Assembly: GCA_964351995.1 (NCBI GenBank)
Contig: CAYGQE010000013.1
Location: 45,893-109,892, forward strand
Origin: SZUA-35 sp964351995
Lineage (GTDB): Bacteria > Actinomycetota > Acidimicrobiia > Acidimicrobiales > SZUA-35
Direction: 5' to 3'
Length of the DNA stretch: 64,000 nucleotides
The position numbers and the translations under genes were made by a program. This document shows positions 18,145 through 26,870 of the stretch, piece by piece. The notes beneath the pieces were generated by a model. That model made no database searches. It saw nothing but the letters and a program-made list of their open reading frames with translations, and had not been told where the DNA came from. Within the stretch, counting starts at the first letter, position 1, and the number at the start of each line of letters is the position of its first letter.

Positions 18145-18867
18145 TCAGGTCGCGACCGGGTCGATGATGTCGAATTCGTTCGGTGTCCAGACCACGAAGG
18201 CGTCGACCCAATCGCCAACAGGCAACGTCTTGGCATCGAGCATGCGCTTGATCTGGGCCGGGCTCCGGCGCCCCATCGTCAGCCGGAGGAACTCGAAGGC
18301 GCTGAGCGTGCGCTCCGGCCGAGGGTCAGCCCCGGCGGATCGGGCGAGTGGATCACCGGGCAATCCGGTCACGGTGAGGTCAAGTGAGAGCTGCCGTTCT
18401 TCGAGTCGTGCCTCAACCGAGTCGAGGAGTGGCGGAACAGCGTGGGCGACAAGTGAGTAGTCGGGGGCCGCCGGGGCGGCGCCGATCGCTTGGCGAATGT
18501 CCCACTCGTGGGTGAAGGCATCGAGATAGAACTGGTACGCGATCACGGGGGCAACCTTCATGAGGAGGTCTTCGAGCACAGGACCTTTGTTGTCCCACTC
18601 GTCGAGCACGTCGCCCAGCGACAGGGCACGGCGCTTGTCGACTTGGGCATCGGCCCACGCCTCGGTTGCCGCCCCTTCCACGTTCCCATCGAGGATGTCG
18701 GCTGCAATACCCGTTATGTGCGCCAACACGTCCTTGGTGGACCACTCAGGGCAGGTGGCAGTCTTGGCATCGGCAATCGCTGGGTCGAGGTTGCGGCCGA
18801 TCGACGTGAGACGCAATCGGAACTCTCGATAGGCGGACGTCAGCTGTTCAGCGGTCGGATCGATCAC
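18145..18867 (-). CDS. Maleylpyruvate isomerase / mycothiol-dependent (DinB-like) family protein
   Basis: 240 residues. The N-terminal four-helix domain contains CPEWSTKDVLAHITGIAAD and a helix with DAFTHEWDIRQAIG, the pattern of the MDMPI/TIGR03083 family. Members can use mycothiol as cofactor, which fits an actinobacterial host. The C-terminal domain is SCP2-like (LSLDLTVTGLPGDPLARS). The metal-binding histidines would be in AHIT and FTHEWD. The reaction is unknown. GTG at 18867 is preceded by TATCGT at seven bases. It forms an operon with pyrE. Confidence 0.8.
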   Translation of the reverse strand: MIDPTAEQLTSAYREFRLRLTSIGRNLDPAIADAKTATCPEWSTKDVLAHITGIAADILDGNVEGAATEAWADAQVDKRRALSLGDVLDEWDNKGPVLEDLLMKVAPVIAYQFYLDAFTHEWDIRQAIGAAPAAPDYSLVAHAVPPLLDSVEARLEERQLSLDLTVTGLPGDPLARSAGADPRPERTLSAFEFLRLTMGRRSPAQIKRMLDAKTLPVGDWVDAFVVWTPNEFDIIDPVAT

Positions 18868-18874
18868 GGCCGGA

Positions 18875-18923
18875 ACGATAGACCCGTGGCCTCGCTCACT
18901 GGAGCGCTGAGGACGAATACAGT
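18875..18923. promoter_or_regulatory. Divergent leaderless promoters (TATCGT minus, TACAGT plus)
   Basis: TATCGT on the minus strand (18875-18880) lies seven bases before the GTG at 18867. TACAGT on the plus strand (18918-18923) lies six bases before the GTG at 18930. They serve the MDMPI-pyrE operon and the sugar-phosphate operon. Confidence 0.55.
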
Positions 18924-18929
18924 CATCGG

Positions 18930-19676
18930 GTGCCGAACTCCATCTCTGCAGCGACGTTCCAGTGGTCCGACTACGACGGGATCCTCTTCGACCTCGACGG
19001 GGTGATCACCCCAACTGCTGAAATCCACGAACACGCATGGGCCGAACTGTTTGCTCCGTGGGGGTTCACTCAGGCCGACTACATCACGTACGTCGACGGC
19101 AAACCTCGCTACGACGGCGTGCGCTCGTACCTAGCGTCGCAAGGCGTTGAGCTCCCCGACGGCGAACCAGACGACGCTCCCGGCAATGACACGGTCTGCG
19201 CGATGGGCAACAAGAAGAACCAGCTGTTCACCGACATCCTCGAGCGCGACGGCATCGCTGCTTACCCGGGCTCGGCGGCCACGCTCGAGTTGCTGATCGA
19301 GATCGGTCTGCCGTCGGCGATCGTGTCGTCCTCGCGCAATGCCGTGCCGGTCTTGGCCGCCGCAGGCTTGGGCCAGCGCTTCGAGATCGTGGTCGACGGG
19401 CTCGTGGCGGCCGAGACCGGGATCAACGGGAAGCCAGCTCCAGACATGTACCTGATGGGCGCCGAGCGGTTGGGCGTAGATCCGGCGCGTACCGTGGTGG
19501 TCGAGGACGCCACTTCGGGGGTGGCTGCCGGCGCGGCGGGCGACTTCGCCATTGTGATCGGTGTTGATCGGGGTGCCGGTGCCGATGCTCTGCTCGAGCA
19601 CGGCGCCACTTTTGTGGTCAGCGACCTCGCTGAGTTGCTCGATTCGCGCACTGATCAAGCCGATGGGACCACCTGA
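18930..19676 (+). CDS. Beta-phosphoglucomutase family HAD phosphatase/mutase
   Basis: 248 residues of HAD superfamily subclass IA. Motif I is FDLDGVITP with Asp21 and Asp23. Motif II is SSSRNAVP, the lysine is in NGKPAPDMYL, and motif IV is VVEDATSGVAAG. Together with the downstream GH65 enzyme, the natural role is to convert the released beta-glucose 1-phosphate to glucose 6-phosphate. The stop and the GH65 start overlap by one base (TGATG), so the two proteins are made in step. The start GTG is set by TACAGT six bases upstream. Confidence 0.9.
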   Translation: MPNSISAATFQWSDYDGILFDLDGVITPTAEIHEHAWAELFAPWGFTQADYITYVDGKPRYDGVRSYLASQGVELPDGEPDDAPGNDTVCAMGNKKNQLFTDILERDGIAAYPGSAATLELLIEIGLPSAIVSSSRNAVPVLAAAGLGQRFEIVVDGLVAAETGINGKPAPDMYLMGAERLGVDPARTVVVEDATSGVAAGAAGDFAIVIGVDRGAGADALLEHGATFVVSDLAELLDSRTDQADGTT

Positions 19677-22072
19677 TGAATCGTCGCCCCGCACCTCTGC
19701 CGCTCCCCCAGCACCGGTTTCCCGTGGATCCTTGGCGCCTCGTGGAGACCGAACACCACGATCACGATCTCGGACACACCGAGACGCTGTTCGCTGTTGG
19801 CAACGGCTATCTCGGATTGCGGGCCAACCCTGAAGAGGGACGAAACGCCCACAGTCACGGCACCTACGTCAATGGCTTTCACGAGACGTGGGACATCCAA
19901 CACGCCGAGAATGCCTACGGCTTTGCCACCACGGGGCAGACCATCGTCAATGCTCCGGACGCGAAGCTCCTGAAGCTCTACATCGATGACGAGCCACTGC
20001 TGTTGTCCACTGCCGACTTGCTCGCATTCGAACGGTCGGTCGATTTCAGCGACGGCTTGTATCGCCGCCGCCTGATCTGGCGAACCCCATCGGGCAAGCG
20101 GGTGCAAGTCACCTCGAGCCGGATGGTCAGCTTTGCGCATCGCCACCTGGCAGCCTTCACCTTCGAGGTGACGATGCTCGACGGTGCTGCCCCGGTCGTG
20201 ATCTCGTCACAGCTCATGAATCGCCAGGACGGCGAAGATGAGTACCACGTGCGATCCGCAGCGCTCGGCGAAGGACAAGACCCCCGCAAGGCAAGCAAAT
20301 TCAGCCAACGCGTGCTGCAACCGCAACTGCAGCAGGGCGGTCATGTCCCCGAAGACGTCGTTGTGTTGGGCTATCGCTGCACCAACAGCGGCATGACGAT
20401 TGCCGCCGGCTTCCGCCATCTCCTCGACGCTCCATCGGATGTGTCGCTCGAGACCGAAATCGGCGCCGACCTGGCCAAGACGGTCATCAAGACCCACCTC
20501 GACGAGGGGCAGACGCTCAGCGTCACCAAGCTCGTCGCCTACCATTCATCGACCGGTGTGCCCGCCCAGGAGCTGGCCGACCGCTGCGAACGAACGGTGC
20601 AACGGGCAGCCGAAGAGGGCATCGACGAGATTCATGCCCAACACCGAAGCGAGCTCGATCGCTTCTGGGCCACCGCCGACATCGAGATTGCGGGCGACGA
20701 ATCCGCCCAACAAGCCATCCGGTGGAATCTCTTCCAGCTGGCTCAGGCCACGGCGTGCACGCAAGAGCAGGGTGTCGCAGCAAAGGCCGTCACTGCCGGA
20801 GGCTACGACGGCCACTACTTCTGGGACACCGAGGTCTACGTCGCACCATTTCTTGCCTACACCAATCCCGAAGCGGCGCGCAGCTTGCTGAGGTTTCGCT
20901 GGAAGATGCTGGACGCCGCTCGACGGCGGGCCGACATGCTGAGCGAGAACGGAGCGCTCTATCCCTGGCGCACGATCAACGGTGAGGAAGCCTCGGCCTA
21001 CTACGCAGCGGGAACGGCTCAGTACCACATCAACGCTGCCGTGGTCTTCGCGCTCCGCAGGTACCTCGACGCCACTGGCGACGTTGACTTCCTCGCACAC
21101 GAAGGCGCAGAAATTCTCGTCGAGACGGCGCGGATGTGGGCTGACCTGGGGTTCTACGCCACCGACGGGTCAGGCAGCTTCCACATCCATCGTGTGACTG
21201 GACCAGACGAATACACCACGGTCGTCAACGACAACGCGTATACGAACATCATGGCTCGCTTCAATCTGCGGTACGCAGCCCGGACGGTTCGCTTCCTCGC
21301 CGAGTGGAATCCTGAGCAGTTCGCTCACGTCCAGCGCTCTACCGCACTCGATCTTGGAGAGTTGGATGCGTGGGATGCAGCAGCCGACGCGATGTACATC
21401 CCGTTCGACGATGAACTCGAGATCCATCCCCAGGATGCAGAGTTCCTCGACCTCGAATCGTGGGACTGGGCCGGCACACCAGACTCGAAGTACCCGTTGC
21501 TGCTCAATTTCCACCCGCTGGTCATCTATCGCCACCAGGTGTTGAAGCAGGCCGACGTCGTGCTTGCGATGTTCCTCCGTGGCGAGCACTTTTCTGAGGA
21601 CCAGAAGCGACGGAATTTCGACTACTACGACCCGATCACCACTGGTGACTCGTCGCTCTCGGCGTGCGTGCAATCGATTGTTGCTGCGGCCGTCGGCTAC
21701 GAAGACCTCGCGGTCAACTACTTCAACAGTGCTTTGTATCTTGACCTGGCTGACGACCACGGCAACACCGCCGACGGCGTCCACATTGCGTCAGCCGGCG
21801 GCGTCTGGGCCGGCATCGTCCACGGATTTGCCGGCATGGTCGAGCGTGGCGATCGTCTGGAGTTCACCCCGCGGCTTCCCGCTGTGTGGGAAGGGGTGAC
21901 GTTCACGCTGCACCGTCACGGCTCCACGGTGCGGGTCGCTCTGGATCACGAAGGCTGCACGCTCACGCTCGTCGACGGTGTTGGTGTACCCGTTGGTCGT
22001 CGAGCCGACGACGGCAGCGTCGAGCAACTGGTCGTCACCGGCGACAACCCGGTGCGGATTCCGCGTAGCTGA
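19676..22072 (+). CDS. Glycoside hydrolase family 65 phosphorylase (trehalose/maltose/kojibiose type)
   Basis: 798 residues, the usual length for GH65. These inverting phosphorylases split an alpha-glucosyl disaccharide with phosphate to beta-glucose 1-phosphate and glucose. The catalytic acid lies in VTGPDEYTTVVNDNAYTN at about Glu512. Other family motifs are GNGYLGLRANPEE, HYFWDTEVYVAPF and DEYTTV. The linkage specificity (trehalose, maltose, kojibiose or nigerose) cannot be fixed by eye. It is coupled to the HAD mutase, forming a complete disaccharide phosphorolysis module. The stop lies four bases from the end of the convergent acylase gene. Confidence 0.92.
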   Translation: MNRRPAPLPLPQHRFPVDPWRLVETEHHDHDLGHTETLFAVGNGYLGLRANPEEGRNAHSHGTYVNGFHETWDIQHAENAYGFATTGQTIVNAPDAKLLKLYIDDEPLLLSTADLLAFERSVDFSDGLYRRRLIWRTPSGKRVQVTSSRMVSFAHRHLAAFTFEVTMLDGAAPVVISSQLMNRQDGEDEYHVRSAALGEGQDPRKASKFSQRVLQPQLQQGGHVPEDVVVLGYRCTNSGMTIAAGFRHLLDAPSDVSLETEIGADLAKTVIKTHLDEGQTLSVTKLVAYHSSTGVPAQELADRCERTVQRAAEEGIDEIHAQHRSELDRFWATADIEIAGDESAQQAIRWNLFQLAQATACTQEQGVAAKAVTAGGYDGHYFWDTEVYVAPFLAYTNPEAARSLLRFRWKMLDAARRRADMLSENGALYPWRTINGEEASAYYAAGTAQYHINAAVVFALRRYLDATGDVDFLAHEGAEILVETARMWADLGFYATDGSGSFHIHRVTGPDEYTTVVNDNAYTNIMARFNLRYAARTVRFLAEWNPEQFAHVQRSTALDLGELDAWDAAADAMYIPFDDELEIHPQDAEFLDLESWDWAGTPDSKYPLLLNFHPLVIYRHQVLKQADVVLAMFLRGEHFSEDQKRRNFDYYDPITTGDSSLSACVQSIVAAAVGYEDLAVNYFNSALYLDLADDHGNTADGVHIASAGGVWAGIVHGFAGMVERGDRLEFTPRLPAVWEGVTFTLHRHGSTVRVALDHEGCTLTLVDGVGVPVGRRADDGSVEQLVVTGDNPVRIPRS

Positions 22073-22076
22073 CGTC

Positions 22077-24305
22077 CTACAGCTGGAAGGTCTCAACCGC
22101 TGCTGCGGCGACTGCCGCAGGGGTGTAGACCATCGGCAGGAGCTCACCGTCGAGCCAGGCTCGACGTTGGTCGAGATCGTGACCAGATCCACGGATGCCG
22201 CTCACGCCGTGAGGAACGACCCACCCCGAACGATCCCAATCGTCCAGATCGAACGCGTAGCGGGCGACCGAACCGGTCGCCGCTCGATCGTGATGCAGCG
22301 GGATGATGCTGGCACAACGGACCGTGTCGCCGTCGCCGGGAACACCGTCGACGTGCGGATGCAGTCCCGAGAACTCTGATCGTGCTGTGGCCAGTGGATG
22401 GGGTGAGACCATGGTGTGGACCGTTCCCCACTGCCACTCGGCGGTGTCGGGGCCGAGGCGACTTGCGAGGTCCTCGGCAACCCGGTCGAAAGCGGCGCCA
22501 AGCACTGCAGGCAAACCCTCGGCTTCGAGCCCCGGGACCGACTGCCAACCGTCGCTGCCGAGAAGGCGTTGACTCGCGCCGAACAGGGCGCGAGCCGCAA
22601 ACAGCTTCGAGGGCGAGCCAGGGTCGACGAGGTGTGCACCGTCGAGGTCCAACCGGTCGGAGACCTCCTTGGTCCACTGCAAACGCACACCGCTGTAGAC
22701 GGTGGCGGCGACCGATTCAGCGGTGAGTTCGCCATCCCACCCGACCAGGTGGGCCTGAGCGGCCCGACCGGCTTCGGTGATCGGCGTGGCGGCCAGGAGC
22801 GTGGGGAGAAGGCGTCCTGCAACGAGGGACCGGACGTCGAGATGCATCGAGGCCATGGTCCCGATATCGGTCGACGCTGGCTCGAGAGCATCAAGCAGTT
22901 GGACGAGGCGGTCGTGACGAGATGGGTTGGCAAAGTCGAGCGAGACGTACGGGGGCGAATCACTGATCCGGTTGTTGGCCGTGACGATGAACCCTTGCTC
23001 TGGGTTTCGCCAGTGGTGGAGCAGATCGAAGGGGACCTGCTCGATCGCACGCCACCCGTGAGCGTCGTCGCCGGGCACGGGTGCCCAGCGATTGGCAACC
23101 GGGCGCTCGACGACCCTTCCCCGCAGTTGGAACGAGATGTTGCCGGCCGTGTCGGCGCTCAGAACGTTGTTGACCGGTATCACCCACGGCCGAAGGGAGG
23201 CCTCGAACGTGTCCACATCGATTGCAGCCAACATGGGCCATAGGGCATCGAAGGTGGTGTCTGGACCGTGCCAGGCTGTCCACTGGATCGCCAGCAGCGT
23301 CTCGTCGGTGGCGGGGTCGCCCAGCACGATCGGGCCTCGGGGTGTGGTGGCACAGGAGATCTCGACCGAGTCTGCGTTGCGAACGTGAATGGTCTCGGTC
23401 CGTTCGATCGGAAGAGGGCCCGGCTCGATGAACACGTCGGTGTCGTCGGCCATGCCGTGGGTGATGCACCAGGCGACGTCGGCGTTGTGGCCGAAGTGCG
23501 GGAAGCCAGGGACACCGGGGAACGAGAGGCCAACGACGTCAAAGCTGTCGCAGGTGAGGTGGCATTGGTAGTAGACGTTGGGGAACTCGATGCCGCGATG
23601 GGGATCGCCAGCGAGCAGCGGGGCCCCGGTCGCTGTACGCGACCCATGGATGGCCCAAGAGTTGGAGGCACCATCGGTGTCGGCAAAGGCGGCGAGATCC
23701 TCCCGAGCCGACCGGAGCACGGCTTCTGCGTTGGCGAGCAGATCGAGCGGGGTGCCATCACTCCCGGGAACCATGGCGGTGTCACCGTCCACGTTGCCCA
23801 CCATGGCCCGGACGAGCGCGGGCTCTGCCCGCAGAGCCACCGTGCCTCGCCAGAGCTTGCGATGGAACGTGCCCATGAAGAAGTGGCGGATCTGATAGAC
23901 GGCAACGCTGTGCCACGGTTGCCATGGTTCGAACCTGCGCTCTTCGAACTCGTCGGGCAGGTCATCTTCATGCGCAGCCAGCCAAGCATTGATGCCGTTG
24001 GCATAGGCCTCGGTCATTGCTTTGGTGTCGGGGCTCAGCTGCTGCCAGTCGCGTTCGGCTCGACCGGCCATGTCGAGCCGCCGGAAAAGCTTGTCCTCCG
24101 GCAACGCCGATGTCCCGGCCACTTCGGCCCAACGGCCGAACGCTCGGCGGCGGTCCCAGTCCATCTGCCAGAGGCGGTCTGAAGCTGCGAGCCAACCTTG
24201 CGCTGCGAAGGCTGTCAGTGCGTCGGGGGCGGTGACGTGTCCGATCCCCCATTGATCGCGGGTGACTCGAACAGGGCCGGATGACGACAGTGGAACGGTG
24301 CTCAC
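22077..24305 (-). CDS. Penicillin acylase family protein (Ntn hydrolase)
   Basis: 742 residues. It belongs to the self-cleaving N-terminal nucleophile hydrolases that cut amides such as acyl-homoserine lactones or beta-lactam side chains. The A-chain starts with RVTRDQWGIGHVTAPD. The nucleophile is probably Ser214 in GASNSWAIHG, where the precursor would be cut. VANNRISD and FGHNADVAWCITH are also family features. No signal peptide is visible, unusual for a group that is often periplasmic or secreted. GTG at 24305 is supported by TATTGT seven bases upstream; the longer frame to 24467 has no similarity. Confidence 0.88.
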   Translation of the reverse strand: MSTVPLSSSGPVRVTRDQWGIGHVTAPDALTAFAAQGWLAASDRLWQMDWDRRRAFGRWAEVAGTSALPEDKLFRRLDMAGRAERDWQQLSPDTKAMTEAYANGINAWLAAHEDDLPDEFEERRFEPWQPWHSVAVYQIRHFFMGTFHRKLWRGTVALRAEPALVRAMVGNVDGDTAMVPGSDGTPLDLLANAEAVLRSAREDLAAFADTDGASNSWAIHGSRTATGAPLLAGDPHRGIEFPNVYYQCHLTCDSFDVVGLSFPGVPGFPHFGHNADVAWCITHGMADDTDVFIEPGPLPIERTETIHVRNADSVEISCATTPRGPIVLGDPATDETLLAIQWTAWHGPDTTFDALWPMLAAIDVDTFEASLRPWVIPVNNVLSADTAGNISFQLRGRVVERPVANRWAPVPGDDAHGWRAIEQVPFDLLHHWRNPEQGFIVTANNRISDSPPYVSLDFANPSRHDRLVQLLDALEPASTDIGTMASMHLDVRSLVAGRLLPTLLAATPITEAGRAAQAHLVGWDGELTAESVAATVYSGVRLQWTKEVSDRLDLDGAHLVDPGSPSKLFAARALFGASQRLLGSDGWQSVPGLEAEGLPAVLGAAFDRVAEDLASRLGPDTAEWQWGTVHTMVSPHPLATARSEFSGLHPHVDGVPGDGDTVRCASIIPLHHDRAATGSVARYAFDLDDWDRSGWVVPHGVSGIRGSGHDLDQRRAWLDGELLPMVYTPAAVAAAAVETFQL

Positions 24306-24312
24306 CGGGCGG

Positions 24313-24318
24313 ACAATA
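24313..24318 (-). promoter_or_regulatory. Leaderless -10 box TATTGT
   Basis: TATTGT lies seven bases before the GTG at 24305 of the penicillin acylase gene. There is no ribosome site. Confidence 0.55.
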
Positions 24319-24450
24319 GTCCTCCGCCCGGAATCCGCACATTGCCATGTGGGCGGTGGACATGGCCGCCAGTCCAACCATTCGCCCCTCCAGTTTCCTA
24401 CTCGACTTGCCGTGGTGCGCCCCGCGGTTTCGCTGTGGCAGGGTGTGCCG

Positions 24451-25058
24451 ATGGGCATCGAAGACACCCGGGATTTCTGGGACGACCAGGCGGCAACCTT
24501 CGACGATGAACCCGATCATGGGATGTTGGATGCCAAGACTCGCATGGGGTGGTCGAGGCTGTTCGACGAACTCCTTCCCAGTGCTTGCGGCGCGATCATC
24601 GACCTTGGTTGCGGAACGGGCTCGTAGCAACGTTGCTTGCCGAGCGGCGGCACTCGGTCCTTGGGGTCGACCTCTCCCCCAAGATGATCGAGGCGGCGGA
24701 AGCCAAAGCTCGCCTCGCCGGGGTCGACGTCGAGTACGCAATCGGGGACGTCCGGACCCTTGATGTGCCGACAGCGGTCTGCAGCGTCGTCTTGTGTCGA
24801 CATCTGCTCTGGGCTGTAGAGGACCCTGCGGCGGTCGTGGCGCGCTGGTCGGCTCCGCTTGCTGACGATGGCGTCTTCATCGCCGTCGAGGGTGTCTGGG
24901 CGAACGCAGGGACCGCTCCGGCGGTCGTGTTCGCAGCGCTGGAGGGAGCCTTCGCCCACGTCGAGTACATCGACCTGTCGGACCGCTCGCTGCTGTGGGG
25001 GAAGGCGGTCGATGACCACCGCTACGTCATGGTGGGAAGCAAACCCAGGGGCCGTTGA
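24451..25058 (+). pseudogene. Class I methyltransferase interrupted by a one-base frameshift
   Basis: Two overlapping frames together make one protein of about 200 residues. The first runs from the ATG at 24451 (MGIEDTRDFWDDQAATFDDE) and ends at the TAG at 24625-24627, directly after motif I IIDLGCGTGS. The second frame resumes as VATLLAERRHSVLGVDLSPKM and runs to 25058, including DVEYAIGDVRTLD and RHLLWAVEDP. Restoring one G near 24624 joins them into a normal motif I-motif II transition. Either the gene is broken or the assembly lost a base. A CAGGGT box six bases before the ATG looks intact. Confidence 0.8.
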
Positions 25059-25061
25059 GGC

Positions 25062-26780
25062 TCAGCGACGCCGGATGCCGTCGTCGGTCGCGATGACCGT
25101 GCGTCCGGGGCGAGCCCCCGTGAGCTGTCCTCCGTCAGCCACGACCTCGCCGGCTTTGATCGTTGCCAGGTAGCCATCGACGTTCTGCAGCAGGCGCCGT
25201 CCACCGGCAGGAAGATCATTGACCATGTGCGGTGCGTGCAGTGTCAGCCCATCGAGATCGATGACGTTGACATCGGCCAACATGCCCGGTGCCAAAACGC
25301 CTCGATCATCGAACCCGTACGCCAAGGCCGTCGCCTGGGTCTGCTTGTGGACCAGCAGCTCGACAGGCAGGCGCTCGCCCCTGGTGCGATCGCGTGCCCA
25401 GTGAGTGAGGAGGTACGTCGGGAAACTGGCATCGCAGATCAAACCGCAGTGCGCTCCGCCGTCGCCGAGGCCGACGACCGAGGCCGGGTGCTCGAGCATC
25501 TCCTTGATGGCGTCGTGGTTGTGATCGACGTAGCTGCCGAGCGGTGAGAAGAGAAGCGCTTCGCCGTTCTCGGCGAGCATCCAGTCGAGCACCACCTCTT
25601 GTGGGGTCCGGCCCTCGCGTTCTGAGGTCGAGAGCGCACTGGCCTCACGTGGCGGCTCGTAGTCGGGGACCGAGCCCAAGCGGTACATCTGGTGGAACGC
25701 CGTCGCCAGCGAAATGGCCGACTTCTGCTTGCTCTGCGGTTCCTCAGCCAGCAACTGTGCTCGGAAGTCTGGGTCGGAGAGCTTGGCCACTTTCGCGGCC
25801 AGCGGGAGGTCCCAGATGGCCCGGAACGACGGGTGAGCCATGAACGGGTGGAACGAGCTGCGGAGCCCGAACAACATGCCGGTCGGACGGGGCGGGACTT
25901 GCGGGGTGATCCGGTTGCCGGCAGCAGTGTGCGCCGCAGCATCATCGAGTGCCTGGCGAAAGCGAGTGGGGTCATACGGAAGTTGCGCCAATGAATACGT
26001 GACCGGGACACCGCGAGCCGACAAGTGTTGCAGCCAGGCGATCTGGCCAGGGTCATCCACCCGATCGTCGTTGACGTACTGGAACATGCCCCGCCCGATT
26101 TCGGCCAAGGCATCAGCGATGACACCGAGTTCGTCGTCCGCTGCGAACGTTCCGGGAACGTAGCCGTGGCGGGAACGATGCAGCACGGTGCGTGACGTCG
26201 AGAATCCGAGCGCTCCTGCTCGCACCCCGTCGACCACGACTTCGGCCATCCGGGCCAGTTCGCCGGCATCGAGGTCGTCTTCGTGCGCCCGGTCGCCCAG
26301 CACGTAGGCACGGACTGCAGCATGAGGAACCTGGGTTGCGATGTCCATCGTGCGATGCGTGCTGGCCAACGCATCGAGGTATTCGCTGAAGGTCTCCCAC
26401 TGCCAGTCGATGCCTTCGTGCAGTGCGGTGCCGGGAATGTCTTCGACCCCCTCCATCAACTCGATCAGGAAGTTCTGGCCGTCGGGACGAACGGGCGCAA
26501 ACCCCACCCCACAGTTGCCCATCACGGCAGTGGTGACGCCGTGGTCGATCGATGGCGACAGCTCCGGGTCCCAGATGGCTTGGCCGTCGTAGTGGGTGTG
26601 GACGTCAACCCAACCGGGTGCGACGAGCGCTCCGTCGACATCAATTTCACGTGAAGCCGTGCCCGCGAGCTTGGGCCCAACAGCGGCGATCGTGTCACCG
26701 TTGATGGCGACGTCGGCGACAGTCGATGCCGCACCTGTCCCATCGACGACGGTGCCGTTGCGAAGAATCAGGTCGTACAT
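25062..26780 (-). CDS. N-acyl-D-amino-acid deacylase (amidohydrolase family 3)
   Basis: 572 residues. It is predicted to hydrolyse N-acyl-D-amino acids or related amides in the cytoplasm. The composite N- and C-terminal beta domain surrounds a metal-dependent TIM barrel. His61 and His63 in WVDVHTHYDGQ are metal ligands, ASVVGLGDGGAH holds the catalytic Asp region, and RGVLAPGMLADVNVIDLD is the typical closing segment. A partial paralogue is at the left edge. The ATG at 26780 has AAAGG upstream, and a 48-base palindrome ends 15 bases before it. A divergently oriented methyltransferase remnant follows its 3' end. Confidence 0.9.
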   Translation of the reverse strand: MYDLILRNGTVVDGTGAASTVADVAINGDTIAAVGPKLAGTASREIDVDGALVAPGWVDVHTHYDGQAIWDPELSPSIDHGVTTAVMGNCGVGFAPVRPDGQNFLIELMEGVEDIPGTALHEGIDWQWETFSEYLDALASTHRTMDIATQVPHAAVRAYVLGDRAHEDDLDAGELARMAEVVVDGVRAGALGFSTSRTVLHRSRHGYVPGTFAADDELGVIADALAEIGRGMFQYVNDDRVDDPGQIAWLQHLSARGVPVTYSLAQLPYDPTRFRQALDDAAAHTAAGNRITPQVPPRPTGMLFGLRSSFHPFMAHPSFRAIWDLPLAAKVAKLSDPDFRAQLLAEEPQSKQKSAISLATAFHQMYRLGSVPDYEPPREASALSTSEREGRTPQEVVLDWMLAENGEALLFSPLGSYVDHNHDAIKEMLEHPASVVGLGDGGAHCGLICDASFPTYLLTHWARDRTRGERLPVELLVHKQTQATALAYGFDDRGVLAPGMLADVNVIDLDGLTLHAPHMVNDLPAGGRRLLQNVDGYLATIKAGEVVADGGQLTGARPGRTVIATDDGIRRR

Positions 26781-26795
26781 GGTCGATACCTTTCG

Positions 26796-26843
26796 AACTG
26801 GGAATGGAATTGGTCGCCCTGGCGACCAATTCCATTCCCAGTT
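26796..26843. repeat. 48-base perfect palindrome between acyl-CoA dehydrogenase and D-aminoacylase genes
   Basis: A 23-base arm starting AACTGGGAATGG (26796-26818) is repeated exactly as its reverse complement at 26821-26843, with only CT between. It is far longer than needed for a terminator and has no T-run. It sits between the stop of the acyl-CoA dehydrogenase and the ribosome site of the downstream deacylase. It could end transcription, act as an operator, or block read-through translation. Confidence 0.8.
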
Positions 26844-26870
26844 GGCGTGGGTGGTTGTGGTGGCAGGTGC

